A stretch of DNA of 10,384 nt. Source: Methanobacteriota archaeon (GTDB lineage: Archaea > Thermoplasmatota > Thermoplasmata > UBA10834). Positions 1 through 6,004 of this stretch are shown here, in pieces. The stretch lies in NCBI GenBank assembly GCA_011391345.1, contig JAABQR010000102.1, positions 1 to 10,384 of the forward strand, given 5' to 3'. Below the pieces are notes generated by a model. The model ran no database searches. It had not been told where the DNA came from and saw only the letters and a program-made list of their open reading frames with translations. Numbering within the stretch: position 1 is the stretch's first letter; each line of letters starts with the position of its first letter. The position numbers and the translations under genes were made by a program.

Positions 1-125
1 ACCGGGCCCTTGAGGAGCTTCACCTCGGCGTCGGCTTCTAAAGTGATCCCGAACGCGGCGCCAATACCCGTCGGTATGGCATTCACTATGGTCGCCGCGC
101 CCCTGCACGCCGCCCTGCCTATCAT
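1..125 (-). CDS. aroK: Archaeal shikimate kinase (GHMP type), N-terminal part, cut by window edge
   Basis: Only the first 41 residues are in the window. They begin MIGRAACRGAATIVNAIPTG and continue with GIGAAFGITLEADAEVKL. The GAATIVNAI..G.GAAFGI pattern is typical of archaeal shikimate kinase, a GHMP-superfamily enzyme unrelated to bacterial AroK. It phosphorylates shikimate to shikimate 3-phosphate with ATP in the cytoplasm. The ATG at 125-123 overlaps the aroDE stop codon (ATGA), and an AGGAGGG Shine-Dalgarno lies about 7 nt upstream inside the aroDE 3' end, so this start is well supported. It is the fourth gene of the aromatic operon and follows reaction order. The ATP-binding loop and the rest of the protein lie outside the window, so completeness cannot be judged. 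Confidence 0.88.
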   Translation of the reverse strand, partial: MIGRAACRGAATIVNAIPTGIGAAFGITLEADAEVKLLKGP

Positions 126-1609
126 GACAGCGCCCTCCTGGCAGCTGCACGCATCACGTCCACGTCAGGCTCGATCCCGGTCCACGACCTGAACGATTCG
201 GCCCCCTGGTTCACGAGCATGTCGAGTCCGCCGAGCGCCTTCGCCTTCCTGGCGGCCGCGAATCTCATTGATCTGGTCACGCGCGGGTTGTACACCATGT
301 CGAAGAACACGACCCCGCGCCTGAACAGTCGTGCGGGCACGGGTGCCGCGCCGCCCACTCCATCCGTGCCGAGAGGGGTGCAGTTGACCACGACGTGGAA
401 CGCCTTCTTGGTCCGCCTGAGCGACTCGGTGGTCATGGCCTCGACGCCCATCTCCTTGGCCATCCTCGCCCCCTTCTTCGGGTCCCTGGCAGCGACCGTC
501 ACGTGCGCCCCCGCGCGCGCCAGGCCCAGGGTCGCCGCTCGAGCCGCTCCCCCTGCGCCGACGACGAGCGCTTCCGTGTCAGGACCTATGTGTGTTTTTG
601 GTTCAATCGCCTTCATGAATCCTATGATATCTGTGTTTTTACCGTGAATATGAGTGCCTTCGAACCTGACCGTGTTCACTGCCCCTGTCGATACGGCTTC
701 CGGGTCGAGGTGGTCGCAGAGTGCATGCACTTTCTGCTTGTGCGGGATGGTCACGTTGATACCTGAGAACCCGAGCCTGCGGAATGTCTTGAGCGTGTCC
801 CTGCCTAGCGCCTCTGGGGGCAAATCGAGGTTCAGGTATGTCCCCGCAAGGCCCGCCCCGTGGAGCGCAGCCTCCTGCATCGGCTTCGACACCGAATGAT
901 GGACCGGATGGCCCAGGAGCCCGAGGATGAACCTGTCCTCACTGTCCAGAGATGATTGCGATTCAATGTCGAGCTGGCCAGGAGCGGCGGGCTTCCCCTT
1001 GAGGCTGCAGTACACCATGGACGACCCCATCTGCCGGGCGCACACCCTCGTCAGCTGCCCCTGGTCCCCCATGCCTATGAGCACGAACCTGTCGCCTGCT
1101 GCCGAGTGCCGCAGGCCGAGCGACGCGAGCATCAGTGCCTGCCCCGCGTCCTCGCACGGCATGGCTACCTTGCCGAAATCACCGGCCTTGCACGCCCTTG
1201 TCAGGGCTTTCTCAACATCCTTCGCGACCGCGGGTCGGCCGAAGTGGAACGATGCGATCACCGAGGGTTTCCTGTCCCTTCTTCTGAGCTCTCCTAGCAA
1301 CCTGCCGTCCCTCTGGAGTTCGAGGTCCACATACTCGAAGCCGGCGCTTAGGACGGCCCTCAATGCCTTCTCCCTGGCGCCGCCCCTGAGCCTGGACCTG
1401 CCCCCCTCGTCAGACGATCGAAGAGTGGCTATCGCCGGCCCCCGGACAGCATCCCTCACCTTGGACAGGGTCCTGGCATCGAACCTGGGGATGCGCAGAT
1501 GGTCGAGCCTGACCTCGACCAGGTCAGCGCCTTCCCTGAATGCCTTCCTTGACGAGTCAGATACTCCCGAGACGCTCCTCTCGACGAGAGAAGCGACGAT
1601 GTAGGTCAT
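122..1609 (-). CDS. aroDE: Bifunctional 3-dehydroquinate dehydratase (type I) / shikimate dehydrogenase fusion
   Basis: This 495-residue protein carries two successive shikimate-pathway enzymes. Residues about 1-215 are a type I dehydroquinate dehydratase, with EVRLD at 32-36, the catalytic histidine in SFHF (H122) and the Schiff-base lysine in GKVAMP (K147). Residues about 226-495 are a shikimate dehydrogenase. They show the substrate motif GHPVHHSVSKP (233-243), NVTIPHK with catalytic K291, GKNTD with D327, the NADP-binding GAGGAARA (351-358), NCTPLG (409-414) and NQGAESFRSWTG near the C-terminus. All key residues of both halves are present, so both reactions (dehydroquinate to dehydroshikimate to shikimate) should work. 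The ATG at 1609 follows the aroB' stop by 3 nt, with a GGGAG-like site in the upstream gene. The 3' end overlaps shikimate kinase by 4 nt. Fusions of these two enzymes are known in plants and some microbes. The lack of a frameshift and the clean inter-domain link argue for a real fusion. Confidence 0.95.
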   Translation of the reverse strand: MTYIVASLVERSVSGVSDSSRKAFREGADLVEVRLDHLRIPRFDARTLSKVRDAVRGPAIATLRSSDEGGRSRLRGGAREKALRAVLSAGFEYVDLELQRDGRLLGELRRRDRKPSVIASFHFGRPAVAKDVEKALTRACKAGDFGKVAMPCEDAGQALMLASLGLRHSAAGDRFVLIGMGDQGQLTRVCARQMGSSMVYCSLKGKPAAPGQLDIESQSSLDSEDRFILGLLGHPVHHSVSKPMQEAALHGAGLAGTYLNLDLPPEALGRDTLKTFRRLGFSGINVTIPHKQKVHALCDHLDPEAVSTGAVNTVRFEGTHIHGKNTDIIGFMKAIEPKTHIGPDTEALVVGAGGAARAATLGLARAGAHVTVAARDPKKGARMAKEMGVEAMTTESLRRTKKAFHVVVNCTPLGTDGVGGAAPVPARLFRRGVVFFDMVYNPRVTRSMRFAAARKAKALGGLDMLVNQGAESFRSWTGIEPDVDVMRAAARRALS

Positions 1610-1612
1610 CCC

Positions 1613-2653
1613 TCACTTCTCCCGTATGGTCTCTTCGACACGCATGCCGAAGTGCCTGCCGGCCCTCTCGATCTTGAGCGTGATGGCGTCCCCCAGCTTG
1701 AGCCTCGAGACGGAGACGACCTTCCCTTTCGAGTACACTCGGATGGTCTCGGCGTTCTGGACGATCGTGGAGAACCGCTCTCCGTCGACGTCCGCCTCGA
1801 TGAGCAGCAGGGGCCGTCTCTCGACCTTGGTCCTCCCGACCACGACCTTCCTGGTGTGTCCGTCCGCGCCAACGACGAGCGCCTCGTCCCCGCCCTGAAG
1901 CTCGGAGAGGTACCTCGTGGTGCCGTCGGGCATGAGTATGTACGCGTGCACTGGTCCCGCGTTGACCCTGAAGGGCCGCGAGGCCGCGTACTCGGACTCC
2001 AACGATTCGGAGTGTATCAGGAACATGCACGAGGACTGGTTGCCTATCAGCATGCCCTCGCCGACGCTGAGCATGGAGCAAGTGTCTATGCACACCCTGT
2101 CCCCGAGCCCCAGCTGCCTCAGGACGGTTATCCTCCCCTCCTGCAGGTCGAGCTTCGGGGCGCCCTCTTCCAGGATCTTGCGGAGCTTGCCAAGCTCCTC
2201 GAGCTTCGAGGGGACGAACAGGACCCCGTCCGCGCCCTTCTCCATCGTCTCGAAGAAGAGCTTCGCTTCCTCGGCGGTCCTGGCGAGCATGAGCAGCTTC
2301 GAGCCGGTGCCTTGGAAATGGACTATGAGGTTCTCGAGCGGGATGACCTTCCAGTCCTTTGCGGATATGATGATGTTCTGAGTGCGCTCGGCGGCCTTCT
2401 TGGCGGCGACCTCGTCCGTCTTCTTCTTGATCTCGACGAGTCTGCCGATCTTCTGGCCGTCCTCGAAGAAATCCGAGCCGTCGAGGATGATGGACCTGAA
2501 CCTGCCGAGCTTGGCGAGGGCTTGGTCCTTCTTGTCCAGGACAACCGTGTCGAAGCCGTTCTCCAGAGCGGCGAGCACGATCCTCTTCCTCGATTCGCCG
2601 CTCGGCTGGTGGATGGCCCCGACCCACACCTTGCGGTCGATCAGGGCATTCAC
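1613..2653 (-). CDS. aroB': 3-dehydroquinate synthase II (archaeal type)
   Basis: This protein of up to 346 residues belongs to the archaeal DHQ synthase II family (MJ1249 type), unrelated to classical AroB. It converts 2-amino-3,7-dideoxy-D-threo-hept-6-ulosonate to 3-dehydroquinate by NAD-dependent oxidative deamination and cyclisation. Diagnostic stretches are KVWVGAI near the N-terminus, GADGVLF, the block GDRVCIDTCSMLSVGEGMLIGN, FLIHSES, RPFRVNAGPVHAYI and TRYLSELQGGDEALVV. Length is usual for the family. It sits between ADH synthase (GTGA overlap) and aroDE (3-nt gap). The start is uncertain. The frame is closed by TAG just upstream, so GTG at 2653 is the longest possible start, but the AGGAGG site runs into it. 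CTG at 2644 has ideal spacing from that AGGAGG and would give an N-terminus closer to the family's. Confidence 0.94.
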   Translation of the reverse strand: MNALIDRKVWVGAIHQPSGESRKRIVLAALENGFDTVVLDKKDQALAKLGRFRSIILDGSDFFEDGQKIGRLVEIKKKTDEVAAKKAAERTQNIIISAKDWKVIPLENLIVHFQGTGSKLLMLARTAEEAKLFFETMEKGADGVLFVPSKLEELGKLRKILEEGAPKLDLQEGRITVLRQLGLGDRVCIDTCSMLSVGEGMLIGNQSSCMFLIHSESLESEYAASRPFRVNAGPVHAYILMPDGTTRYLSELQGGDEALVVGADGHTRKVVVGRTKVERRPLLLIEADVDGERFSTIVQNAETIRVYSKGKVVSVSRLKLGDAITLKIERAGRHFGMRVEETIREK

Positions 2654-3435
2654 CTCCTATACGCCTCTCCTGGGGGCATGCCGTCGAAGACCACCTTTCG
2701 GATGGCCTTCGTGATGCCCACGACGTCGTCGTGTTGGAATACATTCCTGCCTATGGAGACGCCTTTGGCGCCAGCAGTCATCGCCTCGCTCACCATGGTG
2801 AGGAGCTCCGCGTCGGAGCCCATCTTTGGCCCACCCGCTATGACGACAGGTATGGGTGTCCCTTTCACGACCTGTTTGAAAGTGTCTATGGAACCCGTGT
2901 AGCTCGTCTTCACGACATCGGCCCCCAGTTCCGCGGAGAGTCGCGCGCAGTGTTTGACCGCCTCCACATCGAACGCGCTCTTGACGTTCTTTCCCCTGGG
3001 GTAGCACATAGCCAGGAGCGGCATGCCCAGCTCCCTGCATCGGTCCGCGACCGAGCCGAAGTCGGCTACCATCCTGTCCTCGTCGTCCCCGCCCAGGTTA
3101 CAGTGTATGGATACGGCGTCAGCGCCGAGGGCCGCCGCATCGTCCGCCCGCGCCACAAGGACCTTCAGGTTGGGGTCCGGTGACATCGATGTGCTGGCTG
3201 ATATGTGGACTATGAGTCCCAGTCTCGACCCCACAGACGGGCCTGCAAACGGGACGAGCCCTTTGTGAATGACGATCGCCGAGGCTCCGCCCTCGGCGAG
3301 CTTGTCCACAGTGCTCCGTATGTCCTCTATGCCCTTGACTGGACCTAGGGATATCCCGTGGTCCATGGGCACAATGACGGTCTTGCCAGTCCCCTGGTCG
3401 AAGATCCGCCTCATCCGAATCGTCTTGCCCGTCAT
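2650..3435 (-). CDS. aroA': 2-amino-3,7-dideoxy-D-threo-hept-6-ulosonate (ADH) synthase, DhnA/class I aldolase family
   Basis: This 261-residue TIM-barrel aldolase belongs to the DhnA family and matches the archaeal ADH synthase type (MJ0400). That enzyme condenses L-aspartate semialdehyde with 6-deoxy-5-ketofructose 1-phosphate in the first step of the archaeal aromatic pathway. Seen motifs are IVPMDHG (D25), MCYPRG (Y145), VVKTSYTG with Schiff-base K176, VIAGGPK and GVSIGRNVFQH. The spacing of D, Y and K agrees with the catalytic Asp33, Tyr153 and Lys184 I recall for MJ0400. I chose ATG at 3435 over TTG at 3438 because GGTGA lies 4 nt upstream of the ATG. It is the first gene of the operon, and the neighbouring DHQ synthase II argues for ADH synthase over a plain fructose-bisphosphate aldolase. 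Confidence 0.93.
   Translation of the reverse strand: MTGKTIRMRRIFDQGTGKTVIVPMDHGISLGPVKGIEDIRSTVDKLAEGGASAIVIHKGLVPFAGPSVGSRLGLIVHISASTSMSPDPNLKVLVARADDAAALGADAVSIHCNLGGDDEDRMVADFGSVADRCRELGMPLLAMCYPRGKNVKSAFDVEAVKHCARLSAELGADVVKTSYTGSIDTFKQVVKGTPIPVVIAGGPKMGSDAELLTMVSEAMTAGAKGVSIGRNVFQHDDVVGITKAIRKVVFDGMPPGEAYRR
2653..2658 (-). promoter_or_regulatory. AGGAGG Shine-Dalgarno overlapping the aroB' GTG start
   Basis: On the minus strand AGGAGG encodes the last two arginines of ADH synthase, and its final G is the first base of the GTG proposed as the aroB' start. Spacing to GTG is therefore below zero, while spacing to the in-frame CTG at 2644-2642 is 8 nt. Either aroB' starts at GTG by stop-restart coupling on GTGA, or it uses a non-canonical CTG. 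Confidence 0.6.
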
Positions 3436-3494
3436 CAAATCACCAATGTCTTGCCGTGCTACGGTGTGTCAATGCCGTCGCCATTGCGCTGGAC

Positions 3495-3500
3495 GTATAA
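3495..3500 (-). promoter_or_regulatory. Possible TATA box for the aromatic operon
   Basis: The minus strand reads GGGACTTATACGTCC, so TTATAC could act as an archaeal TATA element with a purine-rich stretch (AAGGGA) just upstream as BRE. A start about 25 nt downstream would be near 3472 and leave a leader of about 37 nt before the ADH synthase ATG, which has an SD. Assigned by eye only. Confidence 0.4.
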
Positions 3501-3532
3501 GTCCCTTGCTACACCTTGGCAGTGCGAAGGCG

Positions 3533-3573
3533 TACATTATGTCGCAATATTAATGTATTGTTGTACACATGTA
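3533..3573. promoter_or_regulatory. TACA/TGTA inverted-repeat cluster, candidate operator between divergent promoters
   Basis: TACATTA (3533-3539) and TAATGTA (3551-3557) form a perfect 7-bp inverted repeat with an 11-bp spacer. Further TGTA or TACA half-sites follow at 3562-3565, 3564-3567 and 3570-3573, including TACA-CA-TGTA. The cluster covers the likely TATA of the ACT-domain regulator and lies 98 bp or more from the ADH synthase start. It fits an operator for a dimeric helix-turn-helix protein, possibly the adjacent ACT regulator itself. The binding protein is inferred. Confidence 0.45.
3546..3553 (+). promoter_or_regulatory. Possible TATA box for the ACT-domain regulator
   Basis: AATATTAA is the most AT-rich octamer in the divergent region and lies about 37 nt before the ATG at 3587. 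A start 25-27 nt downstream of its centre would be near 3576, giving a leader of about 10 nt with no Shine-Dalgarno. The mRNA is therefore probably near-leaderless. The box lies between and within the arms of the inverted repeat. Confidence 0.45.
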
Positions 3574-3586
3574 GTCATCGATTTCC

Positions 3587-4087
3587 ATGTGGGACAAGAT
3601 AGCGAACTACTTCGAGAAATACCCTTCACAGGCGAAGGTCGCCAGATATCTCTTGAGGTACGGCTTGCGGATCGACAGGGACCATGTCTTCTGCGGCGAT
3701 GTGAGAATCGCAGACTCGTCGCTCGCGAGGGCCGCGGGTGTGGACAGAAGGGTGGTCAAATCCACGCTAGAGACCATCAAGGGCGACCCAACACTCCTGA
3801 AGTTCTTCTCGCAGCTGCAGCCTACGAACCACCTGAAGAACGCCGCGTCCGCCATGGGCTGGAGTGCGATTGAGATCGTACCGACGGACGCTCATGAGCC
3901 AGGCATCATATCGTCCGTGGCTGAGATACTGTCGAGGTCGCAGATCAGCATCCGGCAGGCCATCGTGGACGACCCCATGACCTCCGAGGAGCCGAAGCTG
4001 TTCATTGTGACTGAAAGCCAGGTCCCGTCGGACTTGATACCCCTGATTCGCCAGTCCAAGGGCGTCAAAGGCGTGACCATATACTGA
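3587..4087 (+). CDS. Predicted regulator of amino acid metabolism with ACT domain (COG2150-like)
   Basis: This 166-residue protein matches what I know of the archaeal COG2150 family: an N-terminal helix-turn-helix-like region and a C-terminal ACT domain. Residues about 10-63 look like a winged-helix segment (QAKVARYLLRYGL, then SLARAAGVDRRVVKSTLETI). Residues about 92-166 look like ACT, with a predicted beta-alpha-beta pattern (WSAIEIVPTDAHEPGIISSVAEIL, SIRQAIVDDP, KLFIVTESQVPSDLIPLIRQ, GVKGVTIY). ACT domains usually bind amino acids. It is transcribed divergently from the aromatic operon across a region with operator-like repeats and is followed by a transporter after 28 nt. I infer that it senses an amino acid, perhaps an aromatic one, and controls itself and the operon. 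No ligand or target is shown directly. No SD precedes the ATG. Confidence 0.82.
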   Translation: MWDKIANYFEKYPSQAKVARYLLRYGLRIDRDHVFCGDVRIADSSLARAAGVDRRVVKSTLETIKGDPTLLKFFSQLQPTNHLKNAASAMGWSAIEIVPTDAHEPGIISSVAEILSRSQISIRQAIVDDPMTSEEPKLFIVTESQVPSDLIPLIRQSKGVKGVTIY

Positions 4088-4115
4088 GCTATGGGCCTGA
4101 GGCCGCGGTGATCCG

Positions 4116-5051
4116 ATGCGTCTGGAGGGGGAGCACGCGAGGGCATATCTCGCGATTGCGGTGGCGATGGTATCCATCTCCTTCGCGTCCATATTCATCA
4201 AGTGGAGCGAGAGCCCCCCGTTCGTCCTGGCGTCATATAGGTTGGGACTGACGTGCCTCATCCTGCTTCCTATCCTCGTCTATACCGGCGGCCACAAGAC
4301 CATTCTCTCGTTCCGAAGGGATGAGTGGGCCATCGTCCTCCTCAGCGGTGTGGCCCTTTCGTTCCATTTTGGCCTTTGGATAGTCTCACTCAGTCTCACC
4401 CTGGTCTCAACGTCCGTCATACTGGTCACGTCGCACCCGATCTTCGTCGCCTCGGTCTCGCACTTCATCATGAAAGAGCATGTGAGGAAGGTCGCCGCCG
4501 TCGGCATCGTGATCGCCTTCATTGGTGTCTGCGTCATCTCGTTGAACGATTACGCTGCTGGCGGGAGCTCCCTACTGGGCGACCTGCTGGCATTCGTGGG
4601 CGGTCTCTGCGCCGGCGTGTACTTCCTGTCCGGCAGGATCGCACGCCGTACGATGCCGCTCACGCCCTATGTGTTCTCCGTGTACGGGATATCCGCATTC
4701 ATACTGCTCGTGTCCGCGGTGGCGGTGGGCGATGATTACATCGTGACGGACGGCAGGGAGCTGACCTTGTTCCTGTTGTTGGCCATCATCCCGACCATAT
4801 TCGGCCACACGATGTTCAACTACGCCCTGAAGAAGATCCCGGCGCACATCGTGTCCACGAGCGTCCTCGGGGAGCCAGTGGGAGCCTCGTTGCTCGCGTA
4901 TCTCCTGCTGCCGGGAGAGGTGCCCAGCGCTTGGATCATACTGGGCGGCGCCCTCGTCGTGGGAGGGCTCTACATCGTACTGACCCGGGGCATGCCATCG
5001 GGACGTACGTCTGGCGGCGAGCTGGACGTGGAAGATTCCGTGAGGCCTTAA
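4116..5051 (+). CDS. EamA/DMT-family transporter, ten membrane segments
   Basis: This 311-residue membrane protein of the drug/metabolite transporter superfamily has two EamA repeats. Hydrophobic segments lie near residues 11-29, 36-57, 71-91, 97-118, 126-143 (repeat 1) and 154-172, 183-203, 217-236, 244-265, 271-289 (repeat 2). Motifs at equivalent places, TSHPIFVA (105-112) and LGEPVGA (251-257), mark the fourth helix of the first repeat and its counterpart in the second. The C-terminal tail from about 290 is polar and probably cytoplasmic. The ATG at 4116 follows GGTGAT with good spacing. It lies 28 nt after the ACT-domain regulator and is probably co-transcribed. Members export or import amino acids, nucleosides or drugs. 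Substrate cannot be read from sequence, but the context suggests amino-acid efflux, as for the aromatic exporter YddG of the same superfamily. Confidence 0.9.
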   Translation: MRLEGEHARAYLAIAVAMVSISFASIFIKWSESPPFVLASYRLGLTCLILLPILVYTGGHKTILSFRRDEWAIVLLSGVALSFHFGLWIVSLSLTLVSTSVILVTSHPIFVASVSHFIMKEHVRKVAAVGIVIAFIGVCVISLNDYAAGGSSLLGDLLAFVGGLCAGVYFLSGRIARRTMPLTPYVFSVYGISAFILLVSAVAVGDDYIVTDGRELTLFLLLAIIPTIFGHTMFNYALKKIPAHIVSTSVLGEPVGASLLAYLLLPGEVPSAWIILGGALVVGGLYIVLTRGMPSGRTSGGELDVEDSVRP

Positions 5052-5056
5052 CGAAT

Positions 5057-5071
5057 GGCCCCAACGGGGCC
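5057..5071 (+). terminator. GC-rich hairpin after the transporter gene
   Basis: GGCCCC-AAC-GGGGCC forms a 6-bp stem with a 3-nt loop, five bases after the transporter stop codon. There is no clear T-run directly after it (only TTT at 5081-5083), so it may stabilise the transcript end and not terminate transcription. Confidence 0.35.
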
Positions 5072-5089
5072 CACCGTACCTTTCAAGCG

Positions 5090-5101
5090 ATAACAATAAT
5101 A
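5090..5101 (+). promoter_or_regulatory. Possible TATA region for the Lrp-TRASH regulator
   Basis: ATAACAATAATA is AT-rich in an otherwise GC-rich gap. Its centre is about 29 nt before the ATG at 5125, so a start 25-27 nt downstream would fall within a few bases of the ATG. With no convincing Shine-Dalgarno, a leaderless transcript is likely. Confidence 0.45.
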
Positions 5102-5124
5102 GGCCCCGAATCAACACTGGTATC

Positions 5125-5730
5125 ATGGGCCACAATCTAGACGAGGTCGACAGGAAGATCCTGAGGGAGCTGCAGACCGATGGCCGGGCGTCGTTCAGGG
5201 ACATATCATCCCGCATAGGCGTGAGCACACCGACCGTGAGCGCCAGGGTGCAGGCCATGACGGACATGGGTCTGATCAAAGGTTATTCGGCGGTCCTGGA
5301 CGCCGACATGTTGGGCCAGGTCTCCGTCGTGATATCTGTCGATGTGAAACCCTCCGACGTGGAGAATGTCTACTCGAAGCTCGTCGATGAGGAGATGGTA
5401 CGCCAGCTCTTCATCCTCTCGGACTCGCGGCTCATGCTCATGGTGTCGTATTACAACCAGATCAAGTACAAGCGGTTCATCGAATCCCTGTCCCAGATAC
5501 CCGAGATAAGGGGATTGACGACCTCCATGGTGCTGAAGGCGCCGAAGGAGGCCCAGAGGGCAGCGCTGACGGACGAGGCGGGTCTGCTCATCAGGTGCTA
5601 CTACTGCGGCCACCTCATCCACGACGAGGGCGTCAAGCTGAAGATAGACGGGAGATACCACTACCTCTGCTGCGGCGTGTGCGCGAAACTGTACAAAGAG
5701 AAGTACGACAAGCTGAAGAAGTCGGCTTAG
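5125..5730 (+). CDS. Lrp/AsnC-family transcription regulator with C-terminal TRASH metal-binding domain
   Basis: This 201-residue protein opens with an AsnC-type helix-turn-helix: LDEVDRKILRELQTDGR, then SRIGVSTPTVSARVQAM and GLIKGYSAVLD (residues 5-59). The middle (about 63-138) resembles the Lrp/RAM-like ligand or dimerisation fold (VSVVISVDVKPSDVENVY, RLMLMVSYYN, LSQIPEIRGLTTSMVLK). Residues 158-186 are a TRASH-type cluster: C158-x2-C161, possible ligands H163, H166 and H179, then C182-C183-x2-C186. TRASH domains are known from archaeal copper regulators such as CopR/CopT of Sulfolobus, where metal binding alters DNA binding. It is convergent with a small YHS-domain gene just downstream. 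I infer a heavy-metal sensor, copper being the best guess. The metal and the targets are not shown by this sequence, and no P-type ATPase lies in the window. Confidence 0.9.
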   Translation: MGHNLDEVDRKILRELQTDGRASFRDISSRIGVSTPTVSARVQAMTDMGLIKGYSAVLDADMLGQVSVVISVDVKPSDVENVYSKLVDEEMVRQLFILSDSRLMLMVSYYNQIKYKRFIESLSQIPEIRGLTTSMVLKAPKEAQRAALTDEAGLLIRCYYCGHLIHDEGVKLKIDGRYHYLCCGVCAKLYKEKYDKLKKSA

Positions 5731-5755
5731 GCGTATCGGTCTCCCCCCGATACGT
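5731..5755. terminator. Strong hairpin between convergent genes, likely bidirectional terminator
   Basis: CGTATCGG (5732-5739) and CCGATACG (5747-5754) are perfect 8-bp complements around the 7-nt loop TCTCCCC, extended by a G-T pair. It begins right after the stop codon of the Lrp-TRASH gene and faces the end of the YHS gene. The plus strand has no T-run after it. Confidence 0.6.
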
Positions 5756-5757
5756 GC

Positions 5758-5772
5758 GGGCCAACTGGGCCC
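5758..5772. terminator. Second short hairpin between convergent genes
   Basis: GGGCC (5758-5762) pairs with GGCCC (5768-5772) over a 5-nt loop. It lies 9 bp before the YHS stop codon on the minus side and may serve that gene's transcript end together with the stronger hairpin next to it. Weak alone. Confidence 0.3.
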
Positions 5773-5781
5773 TGCGGCTCT

Positions 5782-5925
5782 CTACTTCGTGTACTTGTCG
5801 GGGTTCTTGTCGAAGGCTGTCTTGCATCCAGGCGCGCAGAAGAAGTATTCCTTCCCCTTGTGTACAGACTTCCACCTTGCCGTCTTTGGGTCGACATCCA
5901 TCTTGCATATGGGGTCTATCGCCAT
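5782..5925 (-). CDS. Small YHS-domain (TRASH-like) protein, 47 aa, probable metal-binding protein
   Basis: A short minus-strand ORF starts at ATG 5925-5923 and ends with TAG at 5784-5782. It begins MAIDPICKMDVDPKTARW and ends KEYFFCAPGCKTAFDKNPDK plus YTK. This is a textbook YHS domain: DPICKM.VD near the N-terminus, then the KGKEYFFC..GCK..F...P.KY block. Candidate metal ligands are C7, C30 and C34. YHS domains are found alone or attached to copper P-type ATPases. A GAGGTGGAGAG tract directly before the ATG serves as Shine-Dalgarno. The ORF is below usual length cut-offs and is easily missed. Its pairing with a convergent Lrp-TRASH regulator suggests a small metallochaperone or metal-buffer protein under that regulator, as with TRASH proteins beside CopR in Sulfolobus. 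The metal is inferred. Confidence that it is a real gene is high because the whole domain matches family spacing. Confidence 0.9.
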   Translation of the reverse strand: MAIDPICKMDVDPKTARWKSVHKGKEYFFCAPGCKTAFDKNPDKYTK

Positions 5926-5949
5926 CTCTCCACCTCTCAAATCTAGTGG

Positions 5950-6004
5950 GGAGCGGAGCCAGGTTCTCAGTTGCGGGGCATAGAGTGGGGTCTAGCTCCG
6001 CTCC
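5950..6004. repeat. Perfect 10-bp inverted repeat upstream of the YHS gene, possible structured leader
   Basis: GGAGCGGAGC (5950-5959) and GCTCCGCTCC (5995-6004) are exact complements separated by 35 bp. Transcribed from the minus strand, they would form a stem closing a 35-nt loop, ending 24 nt before the YHS start codon. A minus-strand TATA-like ATATCT near 6033 would place the start close to 6006, right at the outer arm. It does not match a riboswitch or tRNA that I know. It could be a leader RNA, a small RNA or a widely spaced operator. Confidence 0.5.

Noticed and set aside
1557..2744. Minus-strand ORF of 395 aa in another frame over aroB'
   Set aside because: Composition is dominated by Arg, Gly and His, as expected for an out-of-frame reading of a GC-rich gene. 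The DHQ synthase II motifs are all in the other frame.
1652..2902. Long plus-strand ORF of 416 aa antisense to aroB' and ADH synthase
   Set aside because: It spans the boundary of two well-supported genes on the other strand, has no recognisable domain and a low-complexity leucine/glutamate/proline composition. It is an open antisense frame caused by high GC.
5789..5983. Plus-strand 64-aa ORF over the YHS gene
   Set aside because: It is exactly antisense to the YHS domain, which has a family match and an SD. The plus reading shows no family features.
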